Below are positions 26,606 to 35,379 of a stretch of DNA of 64,000 bases, in pieces. The position numbers were made by a program, and so were the translations under genes. Numbering within the stretch: position 1 is the first letter of the stretch; the number at the start of each line of letters is the position of its first letter. Origin of the DNA: Legionella cherrii (GTDB lineage: Bacteria; Pseudomonadota; Gammaproteobacteria; Legionellales; Legionellaceae); assembly GCF_900635815.1 (NCBI RefSeq), contig NZ_LR134173.1:124001-188000 (forward strand), in the 5' to 3' direction. The notes beneath the pieces were generated by a model that was not told the DNA's origin, did not search any database, and was given only the letters and a program-made list of their open reading frames with translations.

Positions 26606-27997
26606 TTACAGAAATGAGAATAAGTGCATCATAATTTGCTTTATTGGTTCTTGCTTTGTAATGATGTTTACCTGTTGCTTACATACTTTAAAATCTAAAG
26701 ACAAAAATGAAAATCGTTCATTGATACTTCGCTCAATGACATCGTTTTTTAGAAGATAAGTGATGCATTCAATAAATTCGTGTTCATTAAGGGTCAAATC
26801 AAGATAGCGGCGATATAAATTATCGATAAAATCGCAAAAACGGCGCACCGCTGCACTGACACTCTGAGCATCTCGTGTATTTGTTTTACCTGACCTGGAT
26901 AGAAACATATCGGTTTCGGTTCGCAGTAATTTCAATTGTGCATGAACCGTACTGGTTCCAAAACGCTTCAGCTGTCTTTTCTTTTTTTCAGCTTCAGCTA
27001 AAGGCTCATACCATTCATGATCCTTGTTATCTCGGTAATAGGTAATGAAATTTTTATCAGCACTCATTGATTGTTGCGTATAGGCTTCCTGAGATAGAAC
27101 ACACTGAGAATCAAAAATATCACCCAAATGTTCCGCTGCATAATGTGAGACACTTTTTCCACCATGGCCATCGTAAATTCCGATTAAAAAGGGTGAAGAC
27201 TGAGACAGTGTTTGTACGGCAATTGACACATTATCGCTTGAGCCCAATGCAAGCGCTTCATTAACGAGCATTTTTGCCAGTTGATGCTCCTGCTGCTGAC
27301 TGGCGAACGGTACCTTGCTTAAACAATTAAAAAGCCAATGTTCATGCTCTTTCTGGGTCTGTGAAGCTAAAGGTTCTGTAAAACCATCACACGTCATAAT
27401 GATTTGCACCTTCCCTACCTTTGCTTTCAGAATTTCCAGTTGTTCATAAATTTTATCAAGTGGGTTAATGTCGATACTCGCATCAGCACAAACGACCTGA
27501 GCATTAAAATTAAAATCTCCTAGCGCTCGTGATACTGCCAATTGGCCGTTGATGCGATCAAAAAAAACGACGCCACCAGCTCTTTGAATACGCTCTAACT
27601 CAACGTTAGGATGGTGAATGATACTATTTAAACGGATCACTCCTGCCAATTTTTTCTGTATGTCATAAACCACGGCAAAAGAAAGAGAATCCGCTAAAGT
27701 TGCGGTGATTAAAGTTCTTTGACCATCGTACACAGTTGTCGATGCCGTGCTACCACCATCAGGTAAAGAGTAACCTAAATGGTTAACCAGGTGATAACTG
27801 GTCCACAAACGACGACCAATATCTTGGGGAGTAAGCAAATTAAAATGATCTGGGGTGTACCAACTTGCAAAGGCTGCATCCTCTTGGCTTGGACGAGCCC
27901 CCATCGTCTCGTATAAACCAAAACCATGGGCTTTTACTCGTTCACAGACAATCTCTTGATCATGAGGCAGTGATGTCATTTGATGAATGCGCGTCAT
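26606..27997 (-). CDS. PP2C-type Ser/Thr phosphatase with transposed DGHGG motif
   Basis: 463 residues. PP2C motifs are all present but in changed order: SQED (E39, D40), GGSTAST (81-87), 'ATLADSLSF' (about 99-107), 'ELERIQRAGG' (133-142), 'AVSRALGD' (154-161), 'TCDGF' (D204) and 'GSSDNVSIAV' (D255). Only then comes 'GIYDGHGGKSVSHYAAEHL' (D276, G277). In ordinary PP2C enzymes the DGHGG strand lies between the ED motif and GSTA. All metal ligands remain, so an active Mn/Mg phosphatase is expected. The last 170 residues are helical and unrecognised. ATG 27997 follows GAGGAAA. It could be an effector acting on host phosphoproteins, but this is inference. Confidence 0.85.
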   Translation of the reverse strand: MTRIHQMTSLPHDQEIVCERVKAHGFGLYETMGARPSQEDAAFASWYTPDHFNLLTPQDIGRRLWTSYHLVNHLGYSLPDGGSTASTTVYDGQRTLITATLADSLSFAVVYDIQKKLAGVIRLNSIIHHPNVELERIQRAGGVVFFDRINGQLAVSRALGDFNFNAQVVCADASIDINPLDKIYEQLEILKAKVGKVQIIMTCDGFTEPLASQTQKEHEHWLFNCLSKVPFASQQQEHQLAKMLVNEALALGSSDNVSIAVQTLSQSSPFLIGIYDGHGGKSVSHYAAEHLGDIFDSQCVLSQEAYTQQSMSADKNFITYYRDNKDHEWYEPLAEAEKKKRQLKRFGTSTVHAQLKLLRTETDMFLSRSGKTNTRDAQSVSAAVRRFCDFIDNLYRRYLDLTLNEHEFIECITYLLKNDVIERSINERFSFLSLDFKVCKQQVNIITKQEPIKQIMMHLFSFL

Positions 27998-28118
27998 GCT
28001 TTTTCCTCATCAATAGCTCCCTGTAGAACTATAGCATAAAGAAGCCCCCCATTTGGCCCAAGTCCAGCCCCCTGCACCAGTTTATATCGCGGAGGTCGCG
28101 CGCTGATAGGGATAGCCC

Positions 28119-31100
28119 CTATTCTGCAAAGACTTCTTCTCTTAAGTGGGTTAAGTAACCGCAATCAATCAAATAATCCAGGTATTTATTAAATAGAGTT
28201 GCATCTATTTTTTCGCAGTGAATCCCATGACTGGCTAACTGATTTTTAGTATAGGTACAATCAATTTTCGCTCTATTGTTGTGCAGATATAAATCGAATA
28301 ATGAACGGTCTTTCTGGACCAATTTTTCGGTGAAAAAGGGGCGAAGAGGAGAAAATGAATGATTAAGATGGCTACTATTGTTTTGAATCATTTGTTCCCA
28401 AGCAGGATAGGCAACCTCCTTAATCTTAAAACCTTTCGCTTGAATACATCCAAATAATTGCGCTACTTCGACTTCGTGCGAATTTATTAAGTGATACGTA
28501 TCAGCCTGATAGGGTTTTTCCATGGTGAAATGAGTTATTGCCTTGGCAACATAATCGACAGGGACAAAATTGAAGCCCACATCAAGAGTCGGCCTCGCTC
28601 CCAATTCGATACAACCTTTGAGTATACGACATACTACATCTTCATGGTTCCAGTATCCCGTTTGGCTTGCCCCAGTGATCAGGCTCGGTCGGTACACTAT
28701 CGTTGGAATATTGTAGCTTCGAGCATGAACTACCAACCGCTCTGCCAACCATTTTGTTTGATTATAACCGCCATAAATTCCGTCTTCTGGTGTAAGTTCC
28801 GTTTGTTCGCCTATCACCACATCCTCTGCCAAATCCGCGGACATAAAATAACCTACAGTGGAAATATAATGCAATGCCTTCAACCTTTTATAAGCCGCTA
28901 ATTTGATGAGTTGTTTCGTGCCAAGGACATTACTCGCCATCAATTTTTGATAAGGATAGATAAAGTTAAGTACTGCCGCCCCATGAATAATAAGATCGAC
29001 CGTATCGGCCAAATATTCCCAATCTTGTCTGAAAAGGCCTAAGTTGTTTTTTTCCAAATTACCTAATACCACTTTAATTCGCTCATGAAAAACTGAATCC
29101 CATAAACCATAATCCTCCATGTTTTTCATCACGCGACTCATTCCTGCAGCCAGTGAATGCGCTTGAACAAGGCAAGTAATACGCCAGTTGGTATGGGTTA
29201 ATAACTCACGCAGTAAATAAGCTCCTAAAAAGCCTGTCACCCCGGTTATTAATACATGTTGGGGCATGGGTTTGGGCGAACACGTGATGTGCGGGACGAG
29301 GTGTTTGTATTGATGAAACTCAGCGGCCAGATCAACTGAAGTCAGATCAAGCCTTTTTTCTGTTTTTCCTGTATCCAATAAGTCTAAAATGTCGCCCAGA
29401 CAAGGATCCGCAAGTAAAAATTCAATGGATATGTCTTTACCCGATTGGGTTGAAAGGGCCTCATGCAACTGGGCCAGCTTCACAGAATTCAATCCTAATT
29501 CACTTAATTTTTTTTCTTTATCTAAGACCCTAAGATCACGATTAAAGATCGAGTTGAGCCGCTGGGTAATCTCTGAACTTGTAAGCTTCTTGACCTGTTC
29601 CTCTGCTTCATGCGAAACAATCTTATCAATACAGAGAAAATCTAAATCCTCGTCCAAATATTTTTTCTTACATAACAAACGTTGCGTTTTTCCACTGGTT
29701 GTTTTAGGAACTGAATTACGACCAACAAGCGCGACAACATCGGCATCAATCCCATGTTTTTCCAGTAGGGTGCTGCGTAGAGTTCTGATGATTTCTTCTA
29801 AGTTCGGTGCCTGAACGTTCTTTTTTATCTCTTGGACAATCACCAATAATTCACGATCATGCTCTTCTATCGAAAAAATAGCACAACAATGCTCACGCAA
29901 ATGAGGGTGGCATGTATGAACGGTATCTTCTAAATCATGGGGGTAATAATTACATCCGCGAATAATAATCAGGTCGTTCAGACGTCCTGTGACATACAGC
30001 GACCCCTCATCCAGATAACCCAAGTCTCCTGTGCGTAAAAAAGAAAGCGCCCTATTCGCAATACGCGCATTAAAAGAACGGCTTGTTTCCGCAGGTGCTT
30101 GCCAGTAACCTTGGGCAACACTCGCCCCTGCCACCCAGATTTCACCAACCACTTTTTCGGGACATTCTTGTAATGTCTCTGGATTAACAATGGCTAGAGT
30201 ACAACGATCAATGGTCTGCCCACAGTTTATCAAACTACGCGCATCAGGATGTGTTTCATCACAATGAATTACTTTGCCTTGATTTAATGCATTCTTATCG
30301 ACCCATTGACTACTTATTCCTTGCTTGCGTCTTCCTCCTGTAACCATCAATGTCGATTCGGCCAGTCCGTAACACGGATAAAAAAACTCAGGCGAAAATC
30401 CACACGATGCAAAACGTTGAATAAAACGCTCAATCGTTGCCTTGCGAATTGGCTCTGCTCCGCTCATGACAAATTGCAAGCTGCTTAAATCCAATCGACT
30501 TTTTTCTTCTTCAGTGATTTCGCTGGCACATAAATCATAAGCAAAATTGGGGGCTACCGTTGCCGTAGCCCGATAATGCGATATGGTTTCTAACCAAATT
30601 GCCGGACGTTGTAAAAAAGTCAATGGCGACATAAGCTTGGCAGGAATTGTACTGAAAACAGGTTGTAATATTCCCCCAATAAGTCCCATATCATGAAAAT
30701 GGGGTAACCAAGAAACACTAATATCTTCTTCAGTCAGCTCAGTTGCTTTTTTGATTACAAACAAATTATGCAGCAAATTACCATGACTGATCATGACTCC
30801 TTTAGGTTTTGCAGTAGATCCTGAAGTGTATTGTAAAAAAGCGAGGTGGTTTTCTGTGAGTGCAGGAGAATGCCATGTATCCGTTGCATTCATCCAATCT
30901 TCTACGGTGATAAACCGTATCGCTGCATAATTACCATATTGACCCTTTAGTTTCTTGATTTGCTGCACAAACTCTTTAGTGGTTAAAACAACATCTGCCC
31001 CTGAGTTTTTGATAATATGTTGGAGTTTTTCCGCCCAATCTTTGGTAGTCGGAGAATAAGAAGGTACAGCAATGGTCCCGGCATACAAACAACCAAAAAA

Positions 31101-31331
31101 AGCGGCCACAAAATCCAAACCCGGTGGATAAATAATTAATACACGATCACCAAGTTTTGCTACTTCAAACAAAATACTTGCTATTTTTCTTGCTTGCTCT
31201 GCCAACTCACGATACGTCAGACTCTTGTTTTCCTGTATTTTTCTGTCTATGAACGTATAGAGTGGGAAATCTGGTTTGTTTTCTGCTTTTTTTTCCAGTA
31301 AATCAACCAAACTTGTATAACCTTCCCCCAT
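28119..31331 (-). CDS. Fatty acyl-AMP ligase - ACP - thioester reductase
   Basis: 1070 residues from ATG 31331 (AGGGG just upstream). Residues of about 1-575 are an acyl-adenylating domain of FAAL type: 'LQYTSGSTAKPKGVMISHGN', 'SWLPHFHDMGLIGGILQP' and 'YGLAESTLMVTGG'. An ACP follows, with its phosphopantetheine Ser in 'LGLNSVKLAQL'. The C-terminal part is a reductase domain of the short-chain dehydrogenase type: 'HVLITGVTGFLGAYLLRELL', 'YISTVGYF' and 'YNQTKWLAERLV'. Expected action: activate a fatty acid as acyl-AMP, load it on the ACP and release it reductively as aldehyde or alcohol. There is no condensation domain and no partner gene alongside. Confidence 0.92.
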   Translation of the reverse strand: MGEGYTSLVDLLEKKAENKPDFPLYTFIDRKIQENKSLTYRELAEQARKIASILFEVAKLGDRVLIIYPPGLDFVAAFFGCLYAGTIAVPSYSPTTKDWAEKLQHIIKNSGADVVLTTKEFVQQIKKLKGQYGNYAAIRFITVEDWMNATDTWHSPALTENHLAFLQYTSGSTAKPKGVMISHGNLLHNLFVIKKATELTEEDISVSWLPHFHDMGLIGGILQPVFSTIPAKLMSPLTFLQRPAIWLETISHYRATATVAPNFAYDLCASEITEEEKSRLDLSSLQFVMSGAEPIRKATIERFIQRFASCGFSPEFFYPCYGLAESTLMVTGGRRKQGISSQWVDKNALNQGKVIHCDETHPDARSLINCGQTIDRCTLAIVNPETLQECPEKVVGEIWVAGASVAQGYWQAPAETSRSFNARIANRALSFLRTGDLGYLDEGSLYVTGRLNDLIIIRGCNYYPHDLEDTVHTCHPHLREHCCAIFSIEEHDRELLVIVQEIKKNVQAPNLEEIIRTLRSTLLEKHGIDADVVALVGRNSVPKTTSGKTQRLLCKKKYLDEDLDFLCIDKIVSHEAEEQVKKLTSSEITQRLNSIFNRDLRVLDKEKKLSELGLNSVKLAQLHEALSTQSGKDISIEFLLADPCLGDILDLLDTGKTEKRLDLTSVDLAAEFHQYKHLVPHITCSPKPMPQHVLITGVTGFLGAYLLRELLTHTNWRITCLVQAHSLAAGMSRVMKNMEDYGLWDSVFHERIKVVLGNLEKNNLGLFRQDWEYLADTVDLIIHGAAVLNFIYPYQKLMASNVLGTKQLIKLAAYKRLKALHYISTVGYFMSADLAEDVVIGEQTELTPEDGIYGGYNQTKWLAERLVVHARSYNIPTIVYRPSLITGASQTGYWNHEDVVCRILKGCIELGARPTLDVGFNFVPVDYVAKAITHFTMEKPYQADTYHLINSHEVEVAQLFGCIQAKGFKIKEVAYPAWEQMIQNNSSHLNHSFSPLRPFFTEKLVQKDRSLFDLYLHNNRAKIDCTYTKNQLASHGIHCEKIDATLFNKYLDYLIDCGYLTHLREEVFAE

Positions 31332-31486
31332 ACCCAACCCCTAAGAACTGCATGTAAAATTTTTTGGAAGTGCCGTCTAAGTACCTAAAAACTTTTTTAG
31401 GCAATTTATTATGGAATATCTATTTGAAAAGTACAGCGATCTCAGACAAACTAAAAAAATTTAAACGACGTAGTAGGATTAATTGA

Positions 31487-31855
31487 ATGTTTCATTTCCT
31501 AGTTAAAGCCATTTTGAAAATAAAAGAAGCCAGCATTTATTCTTTTGCGGGCTTAAAAGCAGCCTTTCAAGACGAGTTTGCTTTCCGCCTTGAAGTGTAC
31601 GTTGGCATTATTGCCATACCTACAGCGTTTTTTATAGGAAAAACATCGGTTGAACGAGCTTTATTAATTAGTACCTTACTCATAGTTTGGGTAGCTGAAT
31701 TATTGAATTCAGCGGTAGAAACTACATTAAATCGAATTGATCGCGCCTGGAACCCTTTAACTAAAAAAGCCAAAGATCTGGGCTCAGCAGCGGTTTTTAT
31801 TACGATTGTTAACGCACTTGTGGTGTGGGTCTTCATTATAATCTCTCGTTTTTAA
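31487..31855 (+). CDS. dgkA: Diacylglycerol kinase
   Basis: 122 residues, the standard length, with three membrane helices. It carries 'SFAGLKAAFQDEFAFRLE' and 'VWVAELLNSAVETTLNRID', the DgkA signature with its catalytic Glu/Asn residues. It phosphorylates diacylglycerol to phosphatidic acid in the inner membrane. It is divergent from the FAAL gene across about 150 bp. That gap holds an 8-bp A/T-rich hairpin (31384-31401). Confidence 0.95.
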   Translation: MFHFLVKAILKIKEASIYSFAGLKAAFQDEFAFRLEVYVGIIAIPTAFFIGKTSVERALLISTLLIVWVAELLNSAVETTLNRIDRAWNPLTKKAKDLGSAAVFITIVNALVVWVFIIISRF

Positions 31856-31877
31856 AGCGAACTCATTAGTGAGAGAA

Positions 31878-31920
31878 TGTAGCAACTGTCTTGAATTAAA
31901 AATTTAAGACAGTTGCTACA
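31878..31920. terminator. Long hairpin between convergent genes
   Basis: A 20-bp arm TGTAGCAACTGTCTTGAATT (31878-31897), loop AAA and its complement at 31901-31920 with a single G-T pair. It lies between dgkA and the leftward kinase gene, so it could end transcription from both sides. The size and near-perfection also fit a small mobile palindrome. Confidence 0.6.
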
Positions 31921-31940
31921 GGGCTACAACGCCTACTTGC

Positions 31941-33755
31941 TTAATGCGTAAAGGTTGTTGTGCTTTGAATAAATTGAGCGATTTCATCCAATTGCTCTTT
32001 TGCAAAATATTCAGTTTGCTCTTTTTCCGGATCAATTTGTGCCAGTTTTCGATAAAATTTCTCTATATTCTGATGCCTTCCCTTACCAAAAATCCTGGAA
32101 TGGCTGAAAAAGTAAAAAAATCCTGGTTCAATCTTTGTCTGACCAATTTTTTTCAATTGTTCCAATTGCTCTAAAGGGGATAATTGAGAACACAAAATGC
32201 TGGCAATTTTTCTCATCCCCGTGCTGTTTGTATTAATAAATTTCTTTGCTAGCTGTTTGCCCTCTACAATGCTCCAAACGCAGTCATTAAAACTATCCAT
32301 GGCTCTTTTAAATTTCAAATTTTCCTTCTGTAACATGTAAATCACTTTTTCCACATTAGGATACGGATTATCTTGATCTTCAAAATCAGCCCTTCGATTT
32401 TCTTTAATTAATCTTTTCGCCAATTCATAATGGGATTGAGGTAAAGCAAATCTTGAAATTTCTTTATAAATAACCGCCCTTTTTTCGAGCATCGCTCGAT
32501 TAAATGTATGACTCAGTGCGTTATGTTCATAAAGTGGGTTCACTCCGAATGGGACTAATTCATGTTGTGATACTAACAAGTTCATTTTCTGATGATAGCC
32601 TTCAAATTCCTTAAAGTATTCAACCATCTTTGCCCAATTATCACTAAAATTTTTATAGGCATCCATCCTAGCGGGGAGAGTAATAAGGAATTTATTGACT
32701 TCATCAATCAATGGGCGGTCTGTGGGTTTTCTGCTTTGTAAACGATAGAGTAATGTTTTTATGTCTTCTAAAAGATAAGGATCAATTTCGGATACATCAT
32801 AACCAGTAAAAAGACCGTCTAGACAATACGTTGCTGAGGCTAACTCGGACACCGTTGCAGCCGACTCTTTATTTTTTAAAATATTTTTAGCCCCAAAAAT
32901 CTCGCCCAATATCGCAGCGAGAGCATACATATCGGATTGATAAGTGCTGCCCTCGCCAAGAAGTACTTCCGGGGCCATATAAGCAGGAGTTCCTGAGCGT
33001 TTTAGGTTATTCTTTGAATCAATCTCTTCGGCCAAACCAAAATCAATAAAAATGATCTGAAATTGTCCATTAGACAATTTCTTATAACAAATGTTAGCGG
33101 GCTTAAGATCGCGGTGCACCACGTCTTTTTGTTGTAATAAAAGCATTTCACTGGCTATCCTGGCAGCGACTTCCAAGCGAAACTGAAACGAATAGTTGTG
33201 GCTGGGTCTAAAGGGCAATAGCTTATCCAGGCTAGTCCCACAGTCTTCAAGGATGGTAATGACCCTGTCTTTTGCCCCAACAACACCAATAACATTGACC
33301 CCATGCTTTTTTTGTCTTAATGCTTCTTTTTCGGTCCTCTTCAATAGCTCTGCGTAGGAGGTTTCCTTCGATGGCCTTTGTATTTTGACCACATCGTTAA
33401 CAGGGATGAGTTGCGCCTGATATTGCTTCTTTTTAGGGCCATGCGTCACCACGATTTTATATTTTGATTCATTAACCGAACCAAAACCGCCCTTCCCTTT
33501 GTGGGCGTTAGCAATAATATGCCATTGATTTTTACCGGAGAGAACTAGGCTGTGGCTGAAAGAAAATTGGGGCTCACTCTCAAAGAGACTTAATTTTGAT
33601 TTTGATTTTGATTTTATTGGCACAAGACTATCTAGCGGTGAAGGAAAAAAGTTGATGTCCTCTTTTTGCTTAAATAAAAATTTAGCAACTTTTTCATCCA
33701 GAAAAATAGGTTGCTTCGCAGTATCCCATATTTCGTCAAAATCAATGTACTTCAT
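31941..33755 (-). CDS. Eukaryote-like Ser/Thr protein kinase, probable effector
   Basis: 604 residues. The kinase domain covers about 80-360: Gly loop GKGGFGSV (87-94), Lys124 in 'DVVKIQ', catalytic loop HRDLKPAN (D216), DFG (238-240) and activation-segment end GTPAYMAPE (255-263). All key residues are present, so it should be active. The N-terminal 80 residues and the helical C-terminal 240 residues are unrecognised. It has no membrane segment or PASTA repeats, unlike bacterial PknB housekeeping kinases. It resembles the LegK style of Legionella effectors. A short SKSKSK stretch (about 49-54) comes from a GATTTT-type DNA repeat. Confidence 0.88.
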   Translation of the reverse strand: MKYIDFDEIWDTAKQPIFLDEKVAKFLFKQKEDINFFPSPLDSLVPIKSKSKSKLSLFESEPQFSFSHSLVLSGKNQWHIIANAHKGKGGFGSVNESKYKIVVTHGPKKKQYQAQLIPVNDVVKIQRPSKETSYAELLKRTEKEALRQKKHGVNVIGVVGAKDRVITILEDCGTSLDKLLPFRPSHNYSFQFRLEVAARIASEMLLLQQKDVVHRDLKPANICYKKLSNGQFQIIFIDFGLAEEIDSKNNLKRSGTPAYMAPEVLLGEGSTYQSDMYALAAILGEIFGAKNILKNKESAATVSELASATYCLDGLFTGYDVSEIDPYLLEDIKTLLYRLQSRKPTDRPLIDEVNKFLITLPARMDAYKNFSDNWAKMVEYFKEFEGYHQKMNLLVSQHELVPFGVNPLYEHNALSHTFNRAMLEKRAVIYKEISRFALPQSHYELAKRLIKENRRADFEDQDNPYPNVEKVIYMLQKENLKFKRAMDSFNDCVWSIVEGKQLAKKFINTNSTGMRKIASILCSQLSPLEQLEQLKKIGQTKIEPGFFYFFSHSRIFGKGRHQNIEKFYRKLAQIDPEKEQTEYFAKEQLDEIAQFIQSTTTFTH

Positions 33756-33901
33756 AAGTCCATAACGCTATAACAAATAGGATGCCCATAGTATCAGCTT
33801 ATTTCTTATTAACAAAAAAAATTTAAATGCACTTACGAGAATTTTCAATTCGGGTTAATATAAGCGTTTATTAAAGCAGCCGTTTACCAATTAAACCCAA
33901 C

Positions 33902-34861
33902 ATGTCCAAACCAATAAATCATACAAAACGCGTCTCCTATGTTGTTCCAGTTTACAATGAAGAAGCAGGGATAGCCGAATTTATTACGGCATTAACTGAT
34001 ACCCTAAAAAAACTGGGTTACGCTTATGAAATACTTATTGTGGATGATGGCAGCCACGACAATACGCCAGTAATAATTCAGCAATTAAGAACACAATTTC
34101 CGCTCCGCTGCATTCGTTTTAGTAGAAATTTTGGCAAAGAAAATGCCATTAGCGCCGGGCTTGACTATGCTCAAGGCGATGCCGTGATTCTAATGGATGC
34201 TGACTTCCAACATCCGCTGGAACTTCTAAGCCAATTTCTAGCCAAATGGGAAGAAGGCTATGACATGGTCTACGCTGTACGTCAAAACCGTGCTAATGAA
34301 TCTTGGCTAAAAAGAACCTGTGCCAAAGCCTTCTATCAACTGACATCACGAATCAATCGGATTAATATCCCTGCAAATGCCGGTGATTTCAGACTTTTGG
34401 ATCGCAAGATCGTGAAAGCACTACAAAAATTACCCGAGCGAAATCGTTTTATGAAGGGCTTATACAGTTGGGTTGGATTTAAACAAGTTGCTATTCCTTT
34501 TGAAGTACAACCTCGAAAGACAGGTACTTCTCAATGGAATTTTTACTCTCTTTTGGACTTGGCAATTACAGGAATTACTTCATTTACTGCATTTCCATTA
34601 CGAATGATTGCTATTGGTGGAATTAGCGTTGCAACCCTTGCAATATTTTATGGGATTTGGATTATTATCAGTACCCTGATATTCGGTATAGAAACTCCTG
34701 GTTGGGCAACCATAGTCACAACTATTACCTTTTTTGGTGGCTTACAACTCTTTGCCTTGGGCGTAGTAGGGGAATACATAGGACGTGTTTTTGATGAGGT
34801 CAAACATAGACCCCATTACATTATTGATGAGGAATCCAGCTTTGATGACAGCTCAACTTAA
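33902..34861 (+). CDS. GtrB-like polyprenyl-phosphate glycosyltransferase (GT2)
   Basis: 319 residues. A GT-A domain carries 'SYVVPVYNEEAGIAEFI', 'ILIVDDGSHDNTP', 'CIRFSRNFGKENAISAGLDY' and the metal-binding 'VILMDADFQHP'. It is followed by two C-terminal membrane helices ('MIAIGGISVATLAIFYGIWI', 'FFGGLQLFALGVVGEYIGRV'). Enzymes of this family move a sugar from a nucleotide donor to undecaprenyl phosphate for later use outside the cell. The GtrA-like gene overlaps it by 17 nt, the usual pairing. No ligand-specific transferase is adjacent. Confidence 0.92.
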   Translation: MSKPINHTKRVSYVVPVYNEEAGIAEFITALTDTLKKLGYAYEILIVDDGSHDNTPVIIQQLRTQFPLRCIRFSRNFGKENAISAGLDYAQGDAVILMDADFQHPLELLSQFLAKWEEGYDMVYAVRQNRANESWLKRTCAKAFYQLTSRINRINIPANAGDFRLLDRKIVKALQKLPERNRFMKGLYSWVGFKQVAIPFEVQPRKTGTSQWNFYSLLDLAITGITSFTAFPLRMIAIGGISVATLAIFYGIWIIISTLIFGIETPGWATIVTTITFFGGLQLFALGVVGEYIGRVFDEVKHRPHYIIDEESSFDDSST

Positions 34862-35234
34862 ATTAAGGCATCGACTGATTTATTTTGCAGGAATAGGTGG
34901 CTCTGCGGCTTTAATCCACCTCTTTGTTGTATTCAATTTAGTGAATTTCATGCAAATCCAAGCGCTCACCGCCAATGTTTTTGCCTTTTTAATTGCCTTT
35001 AATGTCAGTTTCTTAGGACATAAATACCTTACTTTTTCTCGACTGCATAATGAAAAAATTTTAAGTTTACCCCATTTTTTTTTGGTAGCCGCTTCTGCGG
35101 GAATCATTAATGAAATGCTGTACTTCTTGCTTCTACGTTATACGACTTTAAATTACATGTTTGCTTTATTTCTGGTTTTGGGATTGGTTTCAGTATATAG
35201 CTTTACGATATCTCGATTTTGGGCTTGCCGTTAG
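34845..35234 (+). CDS. GtrA-like membrane protein
   Basis: 129 residues from ATG 34845, inside the end of gtrB-like. Four hydrophobic helices with the family pattern 'YFAGIGGSAALIHLFVVFNL', 'ANVFAFLIAFNVSFLGHKYL TF' and 'YSFTISRFWACR'. GtrA proteins are thought to flip polyprenyl-linked sugars across the inner membrane. The overlap indicates coupled translation with the glycosyltransferase. Confidence 0.88.
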   Translation: MTAQLKLRHRLIYFAGIGGSAALIHLFVVFNLVNFMQIQALTANVFAFLIAFNVSFLGHKYLTFSRLHNEKILSLPHFFLVAASAGIINEMLYFLLLRYTTLNYMFALFLVLGLVSVYSFTISRFWACR

Positions 35235-35240
35235 ATTCAT

Positions 35241-35371
35241 GACCACCCCTTACTCCCGACATCCCGAATGCAACCAGTACTCGCCTATCCTAACTCGGCG
35301 CTACAGCATGGAAATCGCTCGCTATCCTCGGGATGACGCCCCTCCCACAAGTGGGGAGAGGAGCTTTCTCA
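35241..35371. repeat. Intergenic repeats, including a fragment of the palindromic element
   Basis: The first part ('CATCCCGAATGC ... CGCTATCCTCGGGATGACG') is related to fragments near 15970 and 37445. The second (35339-35371) reads on the minus strand CTCCTCTCCCCACTTGTGGG, which matches the left half of the element at 16240-16364. No gene is seen. Confidence 0.55.
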
Positions 35372-35379
35372 CTTAGGAT

